From IMG/VR virus record IMGVR_UViG_3300031507_000002, positions 1-58,819 of that record: a stretch of 58,819 bases of DNA. One strand, 5' to 3'. A model generated the notes under the pieces. It ran no database searches, was not told where the DNA came from, and saw nothing but the letters and a program-made list of their open reading frames with translations. This DNA comes from a virus. Shown here one piece after another: positions 37,967 to 45,995 of the stretch (the stretch's first letter is position 1; every line of letters starts with the position of its first letter). The translations under genes were made by a program, and so were the position numbers.

Positions 37967-38662
37967 ATGGATACGAATATAGGCACATACAGCCGAATAG
38001 AATCAATTAGTTCCAACTGTATATCGGAGAGACTCTCTGCCCAAGGTTCTGCGCGAAATGCGGCGACCGAATATCGCCACGCACTGCCTGATTACCCGCT
38101 CGCCGGCCTCGATGTCTTGGACGTCGGCTGCAATGACGGCGCCGCGTTCCTTCATCCGAGCTTCGCTGGCGCCACCCGACTGACCGGCATCGACGTCGAT
38201 GCGGCCGCCATTGCCCGCGGCAAACAACTCTATCCGCACTTGGAGCTAGTCGTCGCTCCGGCTGAGGCCATCCCCTTTCCGGACGCGTCGTTCGACGTCG
38301 GCCTATCGCGGGTGGCCCTGCCATACACCCACATCCCGACCGCACTGGGCGAATTCCGCCGCGTGTTGCGGCGGCGCGGCCGGCTATTCCTGTCCATGCA
38401 CGACCTGCGGCTGCAGATGGAGTGGTTCCGCGCGGCGCTCAACGCCCGGGCATGGAAGCGCATCGTCGACCACGCCTACATTTTTCCGGCCAGCGCGCTG
38501 TTCAACACAACGGGCATGTGTCTGCCGCGGCCGTGGAACGCACGGTTCGAGACGATCCAGACGCGATCACGCATGTTCAAAGAGTTGGAGCGCGCCGGCT
38601 TCACGGACGTGACGAGCAGGCGCATCGGCCACCACTGGATCGTTGAAGGGGTGGCGAAATGA
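37967..38662 (+). CDS. Class I SAM-dependent methyltransferase (lysogenic cargo candidate)
   Basis: A 231-residue Rossmann methyltransferase of the Methyltransf_11 kind: LDVLDVGCNDGAAF near 48-60 (motif I), TGIDVDAAAIARGKQLY (motif II), FPDASFDVGLSRVAL (post-II), EFRRVLRRRGRLFLSMHDL (motif IV). It is probably directed at small molecules, lipids or sugars rather than DNA. Its first 100 bases are A/T-rich, unlike its neighbours. It lies beyond integrase on the strand opposite to late genes, the usual place for lysogenic conversion genes. The substrate is unknown. Confidence 0.7.
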   Translation: MDTNIGTYSRIESISSNCISERLSAQGSARNAATEYRHALPDYPLAGLDVLDVGCNDGAAFLHPSFAGATRLTGIDVDAAAIARGKQLYPHLELVVAPAEAIPFPDASFDVGLSRVALPYTHIPTALGEFRRVLRRRGRLFLSMHDLRLQMEWFRAALNARAWKRIVDHAYIFPASALFNTTGMCLPRPWNARFETIQTRSRMFKELERAGFTDVTSRRIGHHWIVEGVAK

Positions 38663-39079
38663 GGCGCCAGATACGACGGGTGGCAGGATTGTCGATTGCT
38701 GGTATGGGCGCGCTGGCTGGGCTCGGACTGTTCGTGCTGCTGCTGCTCGCGACGACGTTCTCGCGAGACAGGTAGATGGACGAAGACGCGTGGCCAGTAG
38801 CGTCGGGGCGACCGGCTGATAATCGATTGACTGCCGGATTGGTGGGAAAAACAGCCTGCTGGCCGCCGAAAGTGGCAGCAAGAGTTGACGGCGAGATATA
38901 GGCGCCTCGCCGCTGACGACGGGCCGGAGGCGCAGCAAGCCGCCGTTGCCATCCGGCAGCTTATGCCACATGATCCGCTGGCCGTTCGCCAACGTCTCAA
39001 TGCAGAACGAACCAGGCGGGCCGTCGTGAACCGCATCGTCGTCGGCTACCCGGATCATGTCGCAGGAGTCGGTGTTCAT
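38567..39079 (-). CDS. Leftward frame at end of late region, doubtful 3' part
   Basis: An open frame of 170 codons. The first 70 residues (MNTDSCDMIRVADDDAVHDG, LANGQRIMWHKLPDGNGG) look protein-like and overlap the upstream gene by four bases. After about residue 85 the composition becomes Arg/Ser/Pro-rich and overlaps two rightward genes. The real gene may be shorter after a frameshift, or decayed. Function unknown. Confidence 0.35.
   Translation of the reverse strand: MNTDSCDMIRVADDDAVHDGPPGSFCIETLANGQRIMWHKLPDGNGGLLRLRPVVSGEAPISRRQLLLPLSAASRLFFPPIRQSIDYQPVAPTLLATRLRPSTCLARTSSRAAAARTVRAQPARPYQQSTILPPVVSGASFRHPFNDPVVADAPARHVREAGALQLFEHA
38659..38775 (+). CDS. 38-residue membrane protein after the methyltransferase
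   Basis: ATG 38659 overlaps the methyltransferase stop. The product is basic (MRRQIRRVAG) with one membrane helix (ALAGLGLFVLLLLATTF) and a short basic end. Coupling to the methyltransferase suggests a small membrane partner. It lies opposite the tail end of a weak leftward frame. Confidence 0.5.
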   Translation: MRRQIRRVAGLSIAGMGALAGLGLFVLLLLATTFSRDR

Positions 39080-39273
39080 CGACCGTCGGCGCGCGCTCTG
39101 GCAATCGCGGCCTCGAGCGCCGATCTGGCCGCATCATCACCGGCGGCAAGCGTATCCAACTCGGCCGGCGTGATATCGCGACCTTCCGCCTGGGCGGTGC
39201 GGATCAGGTTACCGAGCGCGGTCACCTGTCCGAGCAACTGAGTCAGCAGTGTGAGAGCGGTTATCGGATCCAT
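39076..39273 (-). CDS. Small helical protein downstream of lysis genes
   Basis: 65 residues: MDPITALTLLTQLLGQVTAL, GNLIRTAQAEGRDITPAELD and an Ala-rich helix. The first 40 residues are moderately hydrophobic and amphipathic. Short proteins of this type occur at the ends of lysis cassettes in related phages; the function is not known. Confidence 0.5.
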   Translation of the reverse strand: MDPITALTLLTQLLGQVTALGNLIRTAQAEGRDITPAELDTLAAGDDAARSALEAAIARARADGR

Positions 39274-39276
39274 AGG

Positions 39277-39777
39277 TCAAGCCTCCTGTTGGCGTTGATG
39301 CCGTTTGTATTCATTGATGCACGTTCTGTGTGCGCCGACGTTGGTGTTCGGCCATATGTATAGGCCGCCTCTCGATTCATATTGACCACAATATTTACAC
39401 TTCAGCCAGCCAGCATGGCCGCATGCCTCATACGCATCAGTTCTTTGATGGATGAGTTTGTGATATGAACTATTCGGGCAAATCAGAAGATTTTCTGGCC
39501 TGTTGTCTGATTTGTTTTCATTCCAGTGATGAACTACCGCTCCACGCGGAAGTTGCCTGCCCAAGGCCCGCTGGGCGACCTCCACATGCTCGTAGATTCT
39601 CTTATTGTCACGCTGAAATTTCACATACCCATCGGAGGTCAGGCATCCGGAGCCATTTTGCTTTCGACGTGGCGGTGGAGTTGGCGTACCACGCTTCCTC
39701 ATGATTCCGTGGTGACTCTTGCACAACAACTTCGCATGGAATGGCTTGTTGCAGCCCTCCACGGAACAGAGTCTCAT
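39277..39777 (-). CDS. HNH homing endonuclease-like insertion in the lysis block
   Basis: A 166-residue protein of the HNH_3 homing type. An N-terminal zinc knuckle (CSVEGCNKPFHAKLLCKSHH) and a beta hairpin (SDGYVKFQRDNKRIYEHV) precede the HNH core: GAVVHHWNENKSDNRPENLLICPNSSYHKLIH near 100-130. A second cysteine pair follows (CKYCGQYE). Base composition is clearly more A/T-rich than the flanking genes. It separates the lipoprotein gene from the last small late gene, which suggests a mobile free-standing homing endonuclease. Confidence 0.75.
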   Translation of the reverse strand: MRLCSVEGCNKPFHAKLLCKSHHGIMRKRGTPTPPPRRKQNGSGCLTSDGYVKFQRDNKRIYEHVEVAQRALGRQLPRGAVVHHWNENKSDNRPENLLICPNSSYHKLIHQRTDAYEACGHAGWLKCKYCGQYESRGGLYIWPNTNVGAHRTCINEYKRHQRQQEA

Positions 39778-40115
39778 TTTTGGGTTGCCTCTAAATACTC
39801 TTGCAATGCAGTCAATGCCGCCAACGTAGCCAGCAGTTTTTCTGTCGCTCGCGGCTTGTCGGTCGGCTCTATTGTCCGTGCAACATCAAGAGCGACACGC
39901 AAATTATCACACTGCTTCTGGACGTTTTCAGCATCTTTCGATCCGATGACGCCGCCATTCAGTAGCGTTGTCGCAGAGGTGCGCACGCTGGTTGCCGAGA
40001 CATAGCCGGCGGCGAGGCGCTCATTGAAGGTTTGCGCGGTGGGCACGCCGAGCGAGGCGCACGCAGCAAGCAAGATCAGTAACGGGACGATCGAGAGCTT
40101 CAATTTCATGATCAA
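39774..40115 (-). CDS. Lipoprotein of the lysis cassette (spanin-like candidate)
   Basis: 113 residues with a lipoprotein signal (MIMKLKLSIVPLLILLAACA; lipobox AAC near 19). The mature part is helical (FNERLAAGYVSATSVRTSAT, EKLLATLAALTALQEYL). It directly follows holin and endolysin genes with four-base overlaps. Such proteins in this position may act as outer-membrane spanin subunits, but typical Rz1 proteins are shorter and Pro-rich, so the spanin assignment is tentative. Confidence 0.5.
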   Translation of the reverse strand: MIMKLKLSIVPLLILLAACASLGVPTAQTFNERLAAGYVSATSVRTSATTLLNGGVIGSKDAENVQKQCDNLRVALDVARTIEPTDKPRATEKLLATLAALTALQEYLEATQK

Positions 40116-40456
40116 GTTTCCTTCGGTGGCAGGGGAATCTTTGTCGGATCGGCATCGAGCAATGGCGGGTTTTGCACGGTGCGCACCGCGGCGGCGCCAG
40201 CCGTCAGGGTCAGCGGCGCAACCGCCGAATTACCGCGCTTCATGACGGCGAGCGCGCCGAAGATGATGGCCGTGGCTTGAGTGAGATCCGCCACCAGCGC
40301 GTCGACCATCTCGGTCGTGATGTCGAAGTCGGTGTAACGGCCCAGTGCGCGAAACAGGATCGAGATCAATTGCGCACCGAGGGCGATGACGGCGCGTACC
40401 TGCACCTCGCTTGAGTACCAAGGGGCCGGTGGAAGGACGGGTTGCTGGTCGTTCAT
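40112..40456 (-). CDS. Holin-like membrane protein
   Basis: From ATG 40456, 114 residues. Two hydrophobic segments, VRAVIALGAQLISILFRALG and ADLTQATAIIFGALAVM, flank a polar loop with FDITTEMVDAL. The C-terminal tail is polar and Pro-rich. Location next to an M15 endolysin and the two-membrane-helix plan fit a class II holin that makes lesions at the end of infection. A frame starting at 40522 exists but overlaps endolysin more deeply and is not preferred. Confidence 0.6.
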   Translation of the reverse strand: MNDQQPVLPPAPWYSSEVQVRAVIALGAQLISILFRALGRYTDFDITTEMVDALVADLTQATAIIFGALAVMKRGNSAVAPLTLTAGAAAVRTVQNPPLLDADPTKIPLPPKET

Positions 40457-40806
40457 GCGCGGACTCCATCGGAAGAAATTGAGTAGTGATTTCCGTCTGG
40501 TCGCCTGAACCGCCCTCCCCATCGGTAGTCAGTTCCGAGCGATTCCCACCATTCGCCGAGCGGCTTGTGGTCTTCGGACTTCTGCAGCCATTCGCCGTTG
40601 CGATACAGATTGATGTCGATCGCGAGCCGTTCGATGTGCAGGCTGCTGACCGTTCCAGTTCCCTGCGCTGCATTCCATTTGGCCTGCTCCGGCGTTCTCC
40701 ATGCCTCGCCAAGGGTGACTTCGTAGCCGAGGCTATCGGCGTGCTGGATAAGCAACGCGACGCCCAGGGCGAAGCGGGATTGCTTCTGGCGTAGGGTTTC
40801 TGTCAT
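40453..40806 (-). CDS. Endolysin, M15-family peptidase
   Basis: 117 residues from ATG 40806. It has the VanY/M15 fold: YEVTLGEAWRTPEQAKWNAA, then SSLHIERLAIDINLYRNGEW (His and Asp metal ligands) and GGRFRRPDGNHYSISSDGVR (second His). Phage M15 endolysins cut the L-Ala-D-Glu or cross-bridge bonds in peptidoglycan. It has no signal peptide, so release depends on the neighbouring holin. Start overlaps the upstream membrane protein stop by four bases. Confidence 0.85.
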   Translation of the reverse strand: MTETLRQKQSRFALGVALLIQHADSLGYEVTLGEAWRTPEQAKWNAAQGTGTVSSLHIERLAIDINLYRNGEWLQKSEDHKPLGEWWESLGTDYRWGGRFRRPDGNHYSISSDGVRA

Positions 40807-41111
40807 TTCTTCAGTCGCTCCAGAATGTTGACGTACCACTCGCCCAAAGCTCTCGTAACCTTGTCCAATATGTCGTGACGCATGTCCCGCACCTTGCTCA
40901 TCTCGCCTTCCAGCGTTTCGACCTTCGTCTCGACGCGCACGATACGTTCGTGCATCGACGCGTCTTCTCTGCTGTGGTCGTTAAACGCTTTTTCATCGCG
41001 CTCGAATCTCGCGTCCTGCTTGTCGTCGCGACTCTGGCCTGACCAGTAGATAACACCGACCAAGGCGCAGACGATCCCTGCGGCAATACCGATGATCCAC
41101 TCGACGCCCAT
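40803..41111 (-). CDS. Membrane-anchored coiled-coil protein of the lysis region
   Basis: 102 residues: an N-terminal membrane helix (MGVEWIIGIAAGIVCALVGV), then a long charged coiled coil (DDKQDARFERDEKAFNDHSR... VETKVETLEGEMSKV). This architecture resembles inner-membrane spanins (Rz) or small holin-associated proteins. Together with the downstream lipoprotein it could make an Rz/Rz1-like pair, although they are not adjacent. Tentative. Confidence 0.5.
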   Translation of the reverse strand: MGVEWIIGIAAGIVCALVGVIYWSGQSRDDKQDARFERDEKAFNDHSREDASMHERIVRVETKVETLEGEMSKVRDMRHDILDKVTRALGEWYVNILERLKK

Positions 41112-41294
41112 CTAATCCTCGATGCAATACGCCTTATTCAGCCGCCGCGTGAGATACCGGAAGTCCTCATCGCACGGATCGTCATTCGCACAGATCTGGT
41201 CGACCTTCGCGAGCTGATTCGCGGTGAGTTCGGCGCGCACGTCGGTATCCTGGAGTGCGGCCTTGACGGCGCTGGCAATGATGATGCGGTGCAT
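41112..41294 (-). CDS. Small protein of the lysis region
   Basis: 60 residues: MHRIIIASAVKAALQDTDVR, LTANQLAKVDQICANDDPCD and a C-terminal FRYLTRRLNKAYCIED. Two to three cysteines. No membrane helix. Placed between a membrane protein and the coiled-coil membrane protein; function unknown. Confidence 0.45.
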   Translation of the reverse strand: MHRIIIASAVKAALQDTDVRAELTANQLAKVDQICANDDPCDEDFRYLTRRLNKAYCIED

Positions 41295-41296
41295 GT

Positions 41297-41599
41297 CTAT
41301 TTCTCCTCTGCTTCTTCATGATTGGCCGGAACGGCGATACCGCGTGCGCTCAGGTACGCGCGCACAAACTTCAAATCGTCCTGCATGATGCGTGTCTCGC
41401 GCTCGATCAGCCGCGCTTGGTCCATTGCACGCTCCGAACGTTGGTCCGCCTGGAATGCAACCGCAATGGCGACCAATGAGGCAACCGCGAGCACGACGCT
41501 GACGACCATGCCGCTGCTGATCGTCACCGAGCCGCCTGTTGCCCGAGGACTGAAGCTACTGCTCTCGTGCGAGTCGGTCGTGTCCTGCGAATCGCTCAT
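41297..41599 (-). CDS. Single-pass membrane protein
   Basis: From ATG 41599, 100 residues. A polar Ser/Thr/Asp-rich N-terminus precedes one membrane helix (MVVSVVLAVASLVAIAVAF) and a helical tail (ERAMDQARLIERETRIMQDD). It overlaps the upstream membrane gene by four bases. It may belong to the lysis or tail-associated membrane proteins; no family recognised. Confidence 0.5.
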   Translation of the reverse strand: MSDSQDTTDSHESSSFSPRATGGSVTISSGMVVSVVLAVASLVAIAVAFQADQRSERAMDQARLIERETRIMQDDLKFVRAYLSARGIAVPANHEEAEEK

Positions 41600-41928
41600 C
41601 GCGCACGCTCCGGGATCTTGCGATCGATCCGGTCTACCGAGGATTTGATGCTTTCGAGTTGCGCGGTGATGACAGCGATTTGCGTGGTCTGCATGCCATC
41701 GATGATCGCCTTTGCGTCCTCGCGCTGCTGTGCCCGCGCTTCGACCGCCGCCAATCGCTGATCGTGCGCCTCGACCCGTTGATCCAGTCGGCCGCCCCAC
41801 CAGATGTAGATACCGAACTGCGTGAGGATGCTGAGTACGGCAACGGCAATGGCCCACGGGTCGCGGCGTTTTATCATGGTGCGGCGGTCGCCTCGAAGCT
41901 CGGTGGCGTAGTCATCGCTTTCAGGCAT
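41596..41928 (-). CDS. Membrane protein with coiled coil
   Basis: ATG 41928 (or TTG 41937, which overlaps the previous stop) gives about 110 residues. A basic start, one membrane helix (PWAIAVAVLSILTQFGIYIW), then a coiled coil (RVEAHDQRLAAVEARAQQRE, ITAQLESIKSSVDRIDRKI). Same plan as the next two membrane genes, suggesting a small membrane complex. Function unknown. Confidence 0.5.
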   Translation of the reverse strand: MPESDDYATELRGDRRTMIKRRDPWAIAVAVLSILTQFGIYIWWGGRLDQRVEAHDQRLAAVEARAQQREDAKAIIDGMQTTQIAVITAQLESIKSSVDRIDRKIPERAR

Positions 41929-41933
41929 GCGGT

Positions 41934-42515
41934 TCAATCTCCGGTCTTCTGTAGAGTTGGTGCGGACGGATTGCTTTTTCCAGTCGTTGGATCGCTTGAC
42001 GCCGGCGCATTCAGTTCCGCCCGCAACGAAACCGCTTGCTCTTCCAGCGCCATCATCTGTGGGTCGGAGGCAGCCAGTAGTTCGCGAACGCGGCGATGTT
42101 GCTTGCGTTCAATTTCGTCGAGGCGTGTCAACGTTTGCCGGCGCGCATTCTCTCTCTGCTGTATCTCCGGTCGCTTTATCCAGCGCTTGGTATCGGCGCT
42201 CCAATCATGATCGTCATCCGGTGCAGGCGGCTGGTAGTCCACGATAAGTTGCGCGCGCAGGCGATCTACGTGCGCATCAATGTCAGAAATCTCTGCCGCC
42301 TTCTCATCTCCGGATATCTGTCTGCGCTGTGTAACGAGGCCATCGATCTGCTGCCACACCTCGACATCCACACGTTGTGCGTACAGATCCAATTCGCCAA
42401 GGCAGGCGCCCTGCCCCCGCTGCAATTGGCTATTGATGCGATCCGGCGCGCACTTCGAATGACCGCGCAGCAATCCTGATGATAAATCGAACACGGTGTA
42501 GATCTCCGTGTTCAT
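41934..42515 (-). CDS. Helical protein after the tip protein J, possible fibre assembly factor
   Basis: From ATG 42515, 193 residues. It begins MNTEIYTVFDLSSGLLRGHS, followed by long charged helices (IDAHVDRLRAQLIVDYQPP, QQRENARRQTLTRLDEIERK, EEQAVSLRAELNAP). Proteins placed directly after J are often fibre chaperones or fibre proteins. The start overlaps the J stop. A chaperone role is only an inference. Confidence 0.5.
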   Translation of the reverse strand: MNTEIYTVFDLSSGLLRGHSKCAPDRINSQLQRGQGACLGELDLYAQRVDVEVWQQIDGLVTQRRQISGDEKAAEISDIDAHVDRLRAQLIVDYQPPAPDDDHDWSADTKRWIKRPEIQQRENARRQTLTRLDEIERKQHRRVRELLAASDPQMMALEEQAVSLRAELNAPASSDPTTGKSNPSAPTLQKTGD

Positions 42516-44773
42516 CGTTTTGCCGGCACAAGGTTCAAGATTGCTGACCGCCAATACATCGTTTGCGCGGGCGATGCACCGCTCGTCGTAAAGTTTCGGT
42601 ACGTCAGGATGTATGCATCAAGCGTCTGACCTGCCGGAACATTGAACGAATGCGCGCCGCTGAATGCCCCCCAGTCACCCGCCGCCGTGTACGGCTCAAG
42701 AATGAAATTACGATTGAATATTTCAACGCTGTTGACGAATACAGTGATTCCAATAACTGCCTCGCCGACTGCGGCGCCGCTGGTGGTATTGCTTATCCGG
42801 GCTTGGCCACTCCATGCAACATCGACTTGCGTGGCGACAGCGGCGGGTGATGCGTAGGAAGCGAGCCCAGTCAATCCGGTGACCTCAACGGCCGGCTGCG
42901 TCGTGGCTGAATATGCCTGATTGCCATCGGCCGGCAATGTCGTCACTGCAGTATCGGTTGCGAAGCTGGCGGCGCCGGCTGTGCCTGTCGTTGCCGGAAA
43001 TGTAGTGCTTACATTGCCAGCGACCGTGCGAATGCGAGCCCAGTAGTAGCGCGTGGTCTGATCGTGCTTTGGAGCCAAGATAACGTTCGAGCGCGACTCC
43101 GCTATTTTTGTCGCGCTGCTGAATGGCGTCGAAGCCGTGTGCTCCCACAGTTCCACAACGGCACCACGCGGGAAGAACGCCGGAAGCACGACAGTCGCGC
43201 GCAGCACAGAGACGAACGTATCGACTGTCAGCCCGGTGGGCGCGTCAGGACCATCAATGTCGAAAACATCCGTCGCACTCGTCCCCGTTGTGTAGTCCGC
43301 TGTGAGCATGTCCGCGTAGACGCCGGCGTCGTCCCTGCGCGCGGTGATCATCACCCGCCCGGCTTCCTCGGCGAACTCGAACTCCCGCTCGACGCAACGA
43401 AACACGCGACTCGTCCATCCGTATCGGGTGTGCGATAGCGTGAACGTTTCGTTCGGCGCGACCTTCAAAAGGTTGAGCGAACCACGCATCTTGATTGTGC
43501 GCATCATCCGCGACTTTCGCAGTTCGATCTCGCACAACCGTTGCGCCTGGTACTGGTTAGTCACTGCACGCAGATCGCTTTCCTTCGGGATCGCCTCGCC
43601 GCCATCCTGGGTCTCGTAGGCCGAATCGGTGCGAAACGAACCCGTGGTCTCCTGATACTGGGCAGTGTCGTCAATAAAAACAGGGGCGACCTGGTTGTAG
43701 CGTTCGCCGTGCGACGAGGTGTCCTCGGTTTCAAGGTCACCGTATAGGTCGTCTTGAGTGAAGGAATGCAACGGCGAATCGTAGGCGCCGGCGTGGCAAC
43801 GCCATTGACCGTGTACGTAGGTTAGCGTGCCGGCCATGCTCGCCAGAATCGACTCCAGGATGGTCCGGCGGTCTTCTCCTGTGGAAGCTTCCAGATTACA
43901 GGCGTAGCGCACTTGCGCACCGGAAGGCGGCGCGTTTGCGCCAGCGATGCTTTCGTCACAGATCGCCGCTGCGGCGCGGAAAAATGTATCGTTGATCCGA
44001 CTCTCGGCTTCCCTGAGCCCATACATGATCAATCGCGTCGACAGATCGTTGTGCACGGAGCCGCCCGTCAGATACCACCTGACCGCGAGCGCCGGATTGG
44101 CAGAGTAGGTCCACGTCGATGGATTCGTGGCGCGGTGACTGCCTGAGCCCCCGTTGGTTGAATCGAGACGCGGATCGTATAGCGGAGCGCCATCGATCAA
44201 TGCAGTGACGCTTTGGGGGGCGCCGTTCGGGAACGCCGAATCCGAGCGCTGAAGCTTGACGACTATATAAGCGCAACCGCGCAATCGATGATTGCTGGTC
44301 CATTCAGTGAACGCAGTGTCGAGATCCGATTGCACTGTCTGCGCACTGGTGCCGCTGTAGCGCCAGATGTTCAGTTTCCCGGCGAATTTCGAAGTACTGA
44401 CCGCGCCAGTCGTCGGATTGATATCCGCGTCTGGAATTCGCTCTGTGTCGAGCCATATATCCGTGAGGGCGCTTACTTGATGGCCCGAATAGACGACCAC
44501 GTACCAAAGCAAATCGCGTGTTGAGCCACCTGTGCTGGTCACCCCGTAAAACACGAACGTGCCGCCAGCGCGGCGGCGGCCAAACACGAAACGTCGATTC
44601 TCGATGGTGTTCTTTACGGTGACATTGATCGGCGGCGCTGAGTACTTCGGCCTCTTGATGAGAGACTTGGATAGCGCGCCCAATGCGACATTGATCAGGA
44701 TGATGCGCGCGAGCACGACGTACCACGTCGTCGACGCGAAGAAAGCGACCAGTGCGGGAACTGCCTGCGGCAT
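42512..44773 (-). CDS. Tail tip/host specificity protein J-like
   Basis: 753 residues. It has an N-terminal hydrophobic segment (ALVAFFASTTWYVVLARIIL), then the J/gp53-like base region with ENRRFVFGRRRAGGTFVFYG and LLWYVVVYSGHQVSALTDIW. The middle carries NQYQAQRLCEIELRKSRMMR, as in gpJ-type hub proteins. FN3-like sections occur at about 505-640 (PDAPTGLTVDTFVS, PRGAVVELWEHT), and the end is a beta-rich tip. It recognises the host receptor or forms the tail-tip hub. It comes after the distal tail genes and before lysis, as in lambda. Confidence 0.75.
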   Translation of the reverse strand: MPQAVPALVAFFASTTWYVVLARIILINVALGALSKSLIKRPKYSAPPINVTVKNTIENRRFVFGRRRAGGTFVFYGVTSTGGSTRDLLWYVVVYSGHQVSALTDIWLDTERIPDADINPTTGAVSTSKFAGKLNIWRYSGTSAQTVQSDLDTAFTEWTSNHRLRGCAYIVVKLQRSDSAFPNGAPQSVTALIDGAPLYDPRLDSTNGGSGSHRATNPSTWTYSANPALAVRWYLTGGSVHNDLSTRLIMYGLREAESRINDTFFRAAAAICDESIAGANAPPSGAQVRYACNLEASTGEDRRTILESILASMAGTLTYVHGQWRCHAGAYDSPLHSFTQDDLYGDLETEDTSSHGERYNQVAPVFIDDTAQYQETTGSFRTDSAYETQDGGEAIPKESDLRAVTNQYQAQRLCEIELRKSRMMRTIKMRGSLNLLKVAPNETFTLSHTRYGWTSRVFRCVEREFEFAEEAGRVMITARRDDAGVYADMLTADYTTGTSATDVFDIDGPDAPTGLTVDTFVSVLRATVVLPAFFPRGAVVELWEHTASTPFSSATKIAESRSNVILAPKHDQTTRYYWARIRTVAGNVSTTFPATTGTAGAASFATDTAVTTLPADGNQAYSATTQPAVEVTGLTGLASYASPAAVATQVDVAWSGQARISNTTSGAAVGEAVIGITVFVNSVEIFNRNFILEPYTAAGDWGAFSGAHSFNVPAGQTLDAYILTYRNFTTSGASPAQTMYWRSAILNLVPAKR

Positions 44774-45172
44774 CTAAACCGTCCACGCAGCGACTGCATC
44801 GTTCATCGATCGCTTCTCCAATCCAAGCGCGCCCGGCGCGACGCACCACGCCCCAATACACACGGCCGGCTGAAGCCCGCGACCAAAATCACAGAGTACG
44901 ATGTCACCGCGCATCGCATGCCCGGCTGGCTTCTGATTACCCAGTGCCGCACTGATCAATCCCTCGATACCACCGTACTGCGCGATGACGCGTATCGCCT
45001 CACGTTCCGAGGTGTACGCGGGGAAGATGCTTCTCGGGTCGCTCCCTCTGAGCGCAGCCACGACCCTAGCTCCGAATTGGCAGCAATCCCATTCCGCCCA
45101 GGCAAACGCCCTCCCCTGTGCCTCGCTGATCTCCTGGGCAAGGACGATGGGCCAGTTCGATACGCGCATCAA
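44774..45172 (-). CDS. NlpC/DUF6950-like tail assembly protein
   Basis: 132 residues: FAWAEWDCCQFGARVVAALR near 23-42 (DCCQF resembles the catalytic DC.. of NlpC/P60-related DUF6950), then AGHAMRGDIVLCDFG, with His and Asp in the expected places. Such proteins are lambda gpK-like tail-tip components that trim peptidoglycan or help assembly. It lies directly before J, as gpK-like genes do. Confidence 0.65.
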   Translation of the reverse strand: MMRVSNWPIVLAQEISEAQGRAFAWAEWDCCQFGARVVAALRGSDPRSIFPAYTSEREAIRVIAQYGGIEGLISAALGNQKPAGHAMRGDIVLCDFGRGLQPAVCIGAWCVAPGALGLEKRSMNDAVAAWTV

Positions 45173-45789
45173 TCACCGTAGACCGGCTGACTGTATCTGC
45201 CCATGTTGTTGGTTCGTCCGATGACTGCGCGCTGACTTCCCCAGATGATTTCTTTCAGTTGGATTTCCTTCACGAGATTGAAACCGAGATCTCCGGAATA
45301 GAATTGCTGCTGGTGTTCGTGCGTGTACCGCCAGCCGTCTGGAAGATCTAGCAGGATCATCCGATGCTCGACGTTTACTTCTATCGTAGGCTCGGCGCCA
45401 TCGACGCGACGCACGTTGTCCATGCGCCCCTCCCAATTGATCTCCGGATCTGCGATAAGCGATCGCGAATCAACGTTCAGGAATCCAAAGTACTCAACGA
45501 CCGAGCGGCCGAAGCAGCCGTCTATTTCTGCCTCCGGCACCACAGTAGGATCCACGCCTGATAGTCGATAGGTCTTGCGAGGCGCATCAAGTCCATTGCG
45601 TTCCGGCGCCACAGAGATGCGACCAAGCTCACCGGATCCGGTGAATGTATTCCCCAGGATCGAAAGATCGCCGACGCCACTCCAGAAGCGAGCATGTCCG
45701 GACGGGAAGTCGAAGTCGACCGCAAGGAACATCAAGCAGTGATTCTTCGCGGCCTCCGATTCATTCGTTGACGATGCAAACCATGTCAT
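45169..45789 (-). CDS. Tail tip protein, DUF2163/BR0599-like
   Basis: 206 residues: HCLMFLAVDFDFPSGHARFW, GDLSILGNTFTGSGELGRIS, VAPERNGLDAPRKTYRLSG, then DNVRRVDGAEPTIEVNVEHR, ending LKEIIWGSQRA. This pattern is that of phage tail-tip (BR0599/DUF2163) hub proteins similar in role to lambda gpL. It sits between small and NlpC-type genes in the usual M-L-K-J order. Confidence 0.65.
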   Translation of the reverse strand: MTWFASSTNESEAAKNHCLMFLAVDFDFPSGHARFWSGVGDLSILGNTFTGSGELGRISVAPERNGLDAPRKTYRLSGVDPTVVPEAEIDGCFGRSVVEYFGFLNVDSRSLIADPEINWEGRMDNVRRVDGAEPTIEVNVEHRMILLDLPDGWRYTHEHQQQFYSGDLGFNLVKEIQLKEIIWGSQRAVIGRTNNMGRYSQPVYGD

Positions 45790-45995
45790 GACGGTATCCG
45801 CTCTTCGAGAACAGCTTCACCACGAAGAATCAGATAGCCGCAGCGTTCTTGATTGAGCGATTTGCACAGTCCGCGCGCCTGCATTCTCGCAATCCACATG
45901 AAGGGCGCTGGTATTCTCGCAATGACGTCGTCATCCACGACCTTGCCAGACCATTGAGTGCGCGGCCCGTTGTAGAACACCACTACTTCGAGCAT
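45786..45995 (-). CDS. Small tail protein, unknown
   Basis: 69 residues: MLEVVVFYNGPRTQWSGKVV, DDDVIARIPAPFMWIARMQA, CKSLNQERCGYLILRGEAV. Compact, soluble. It overlaps the neighbouring tail genes by one and four bases. Possibly a small tip assembly factor; not recognised. Confidence 0.5.
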   Translation of the reverse strand: MLEVVVFYNGPRTQWSGKVVDDDVIARIPAPFMWIARMQARGLCKSLNQERCGYLILRGEAVLEERIPS

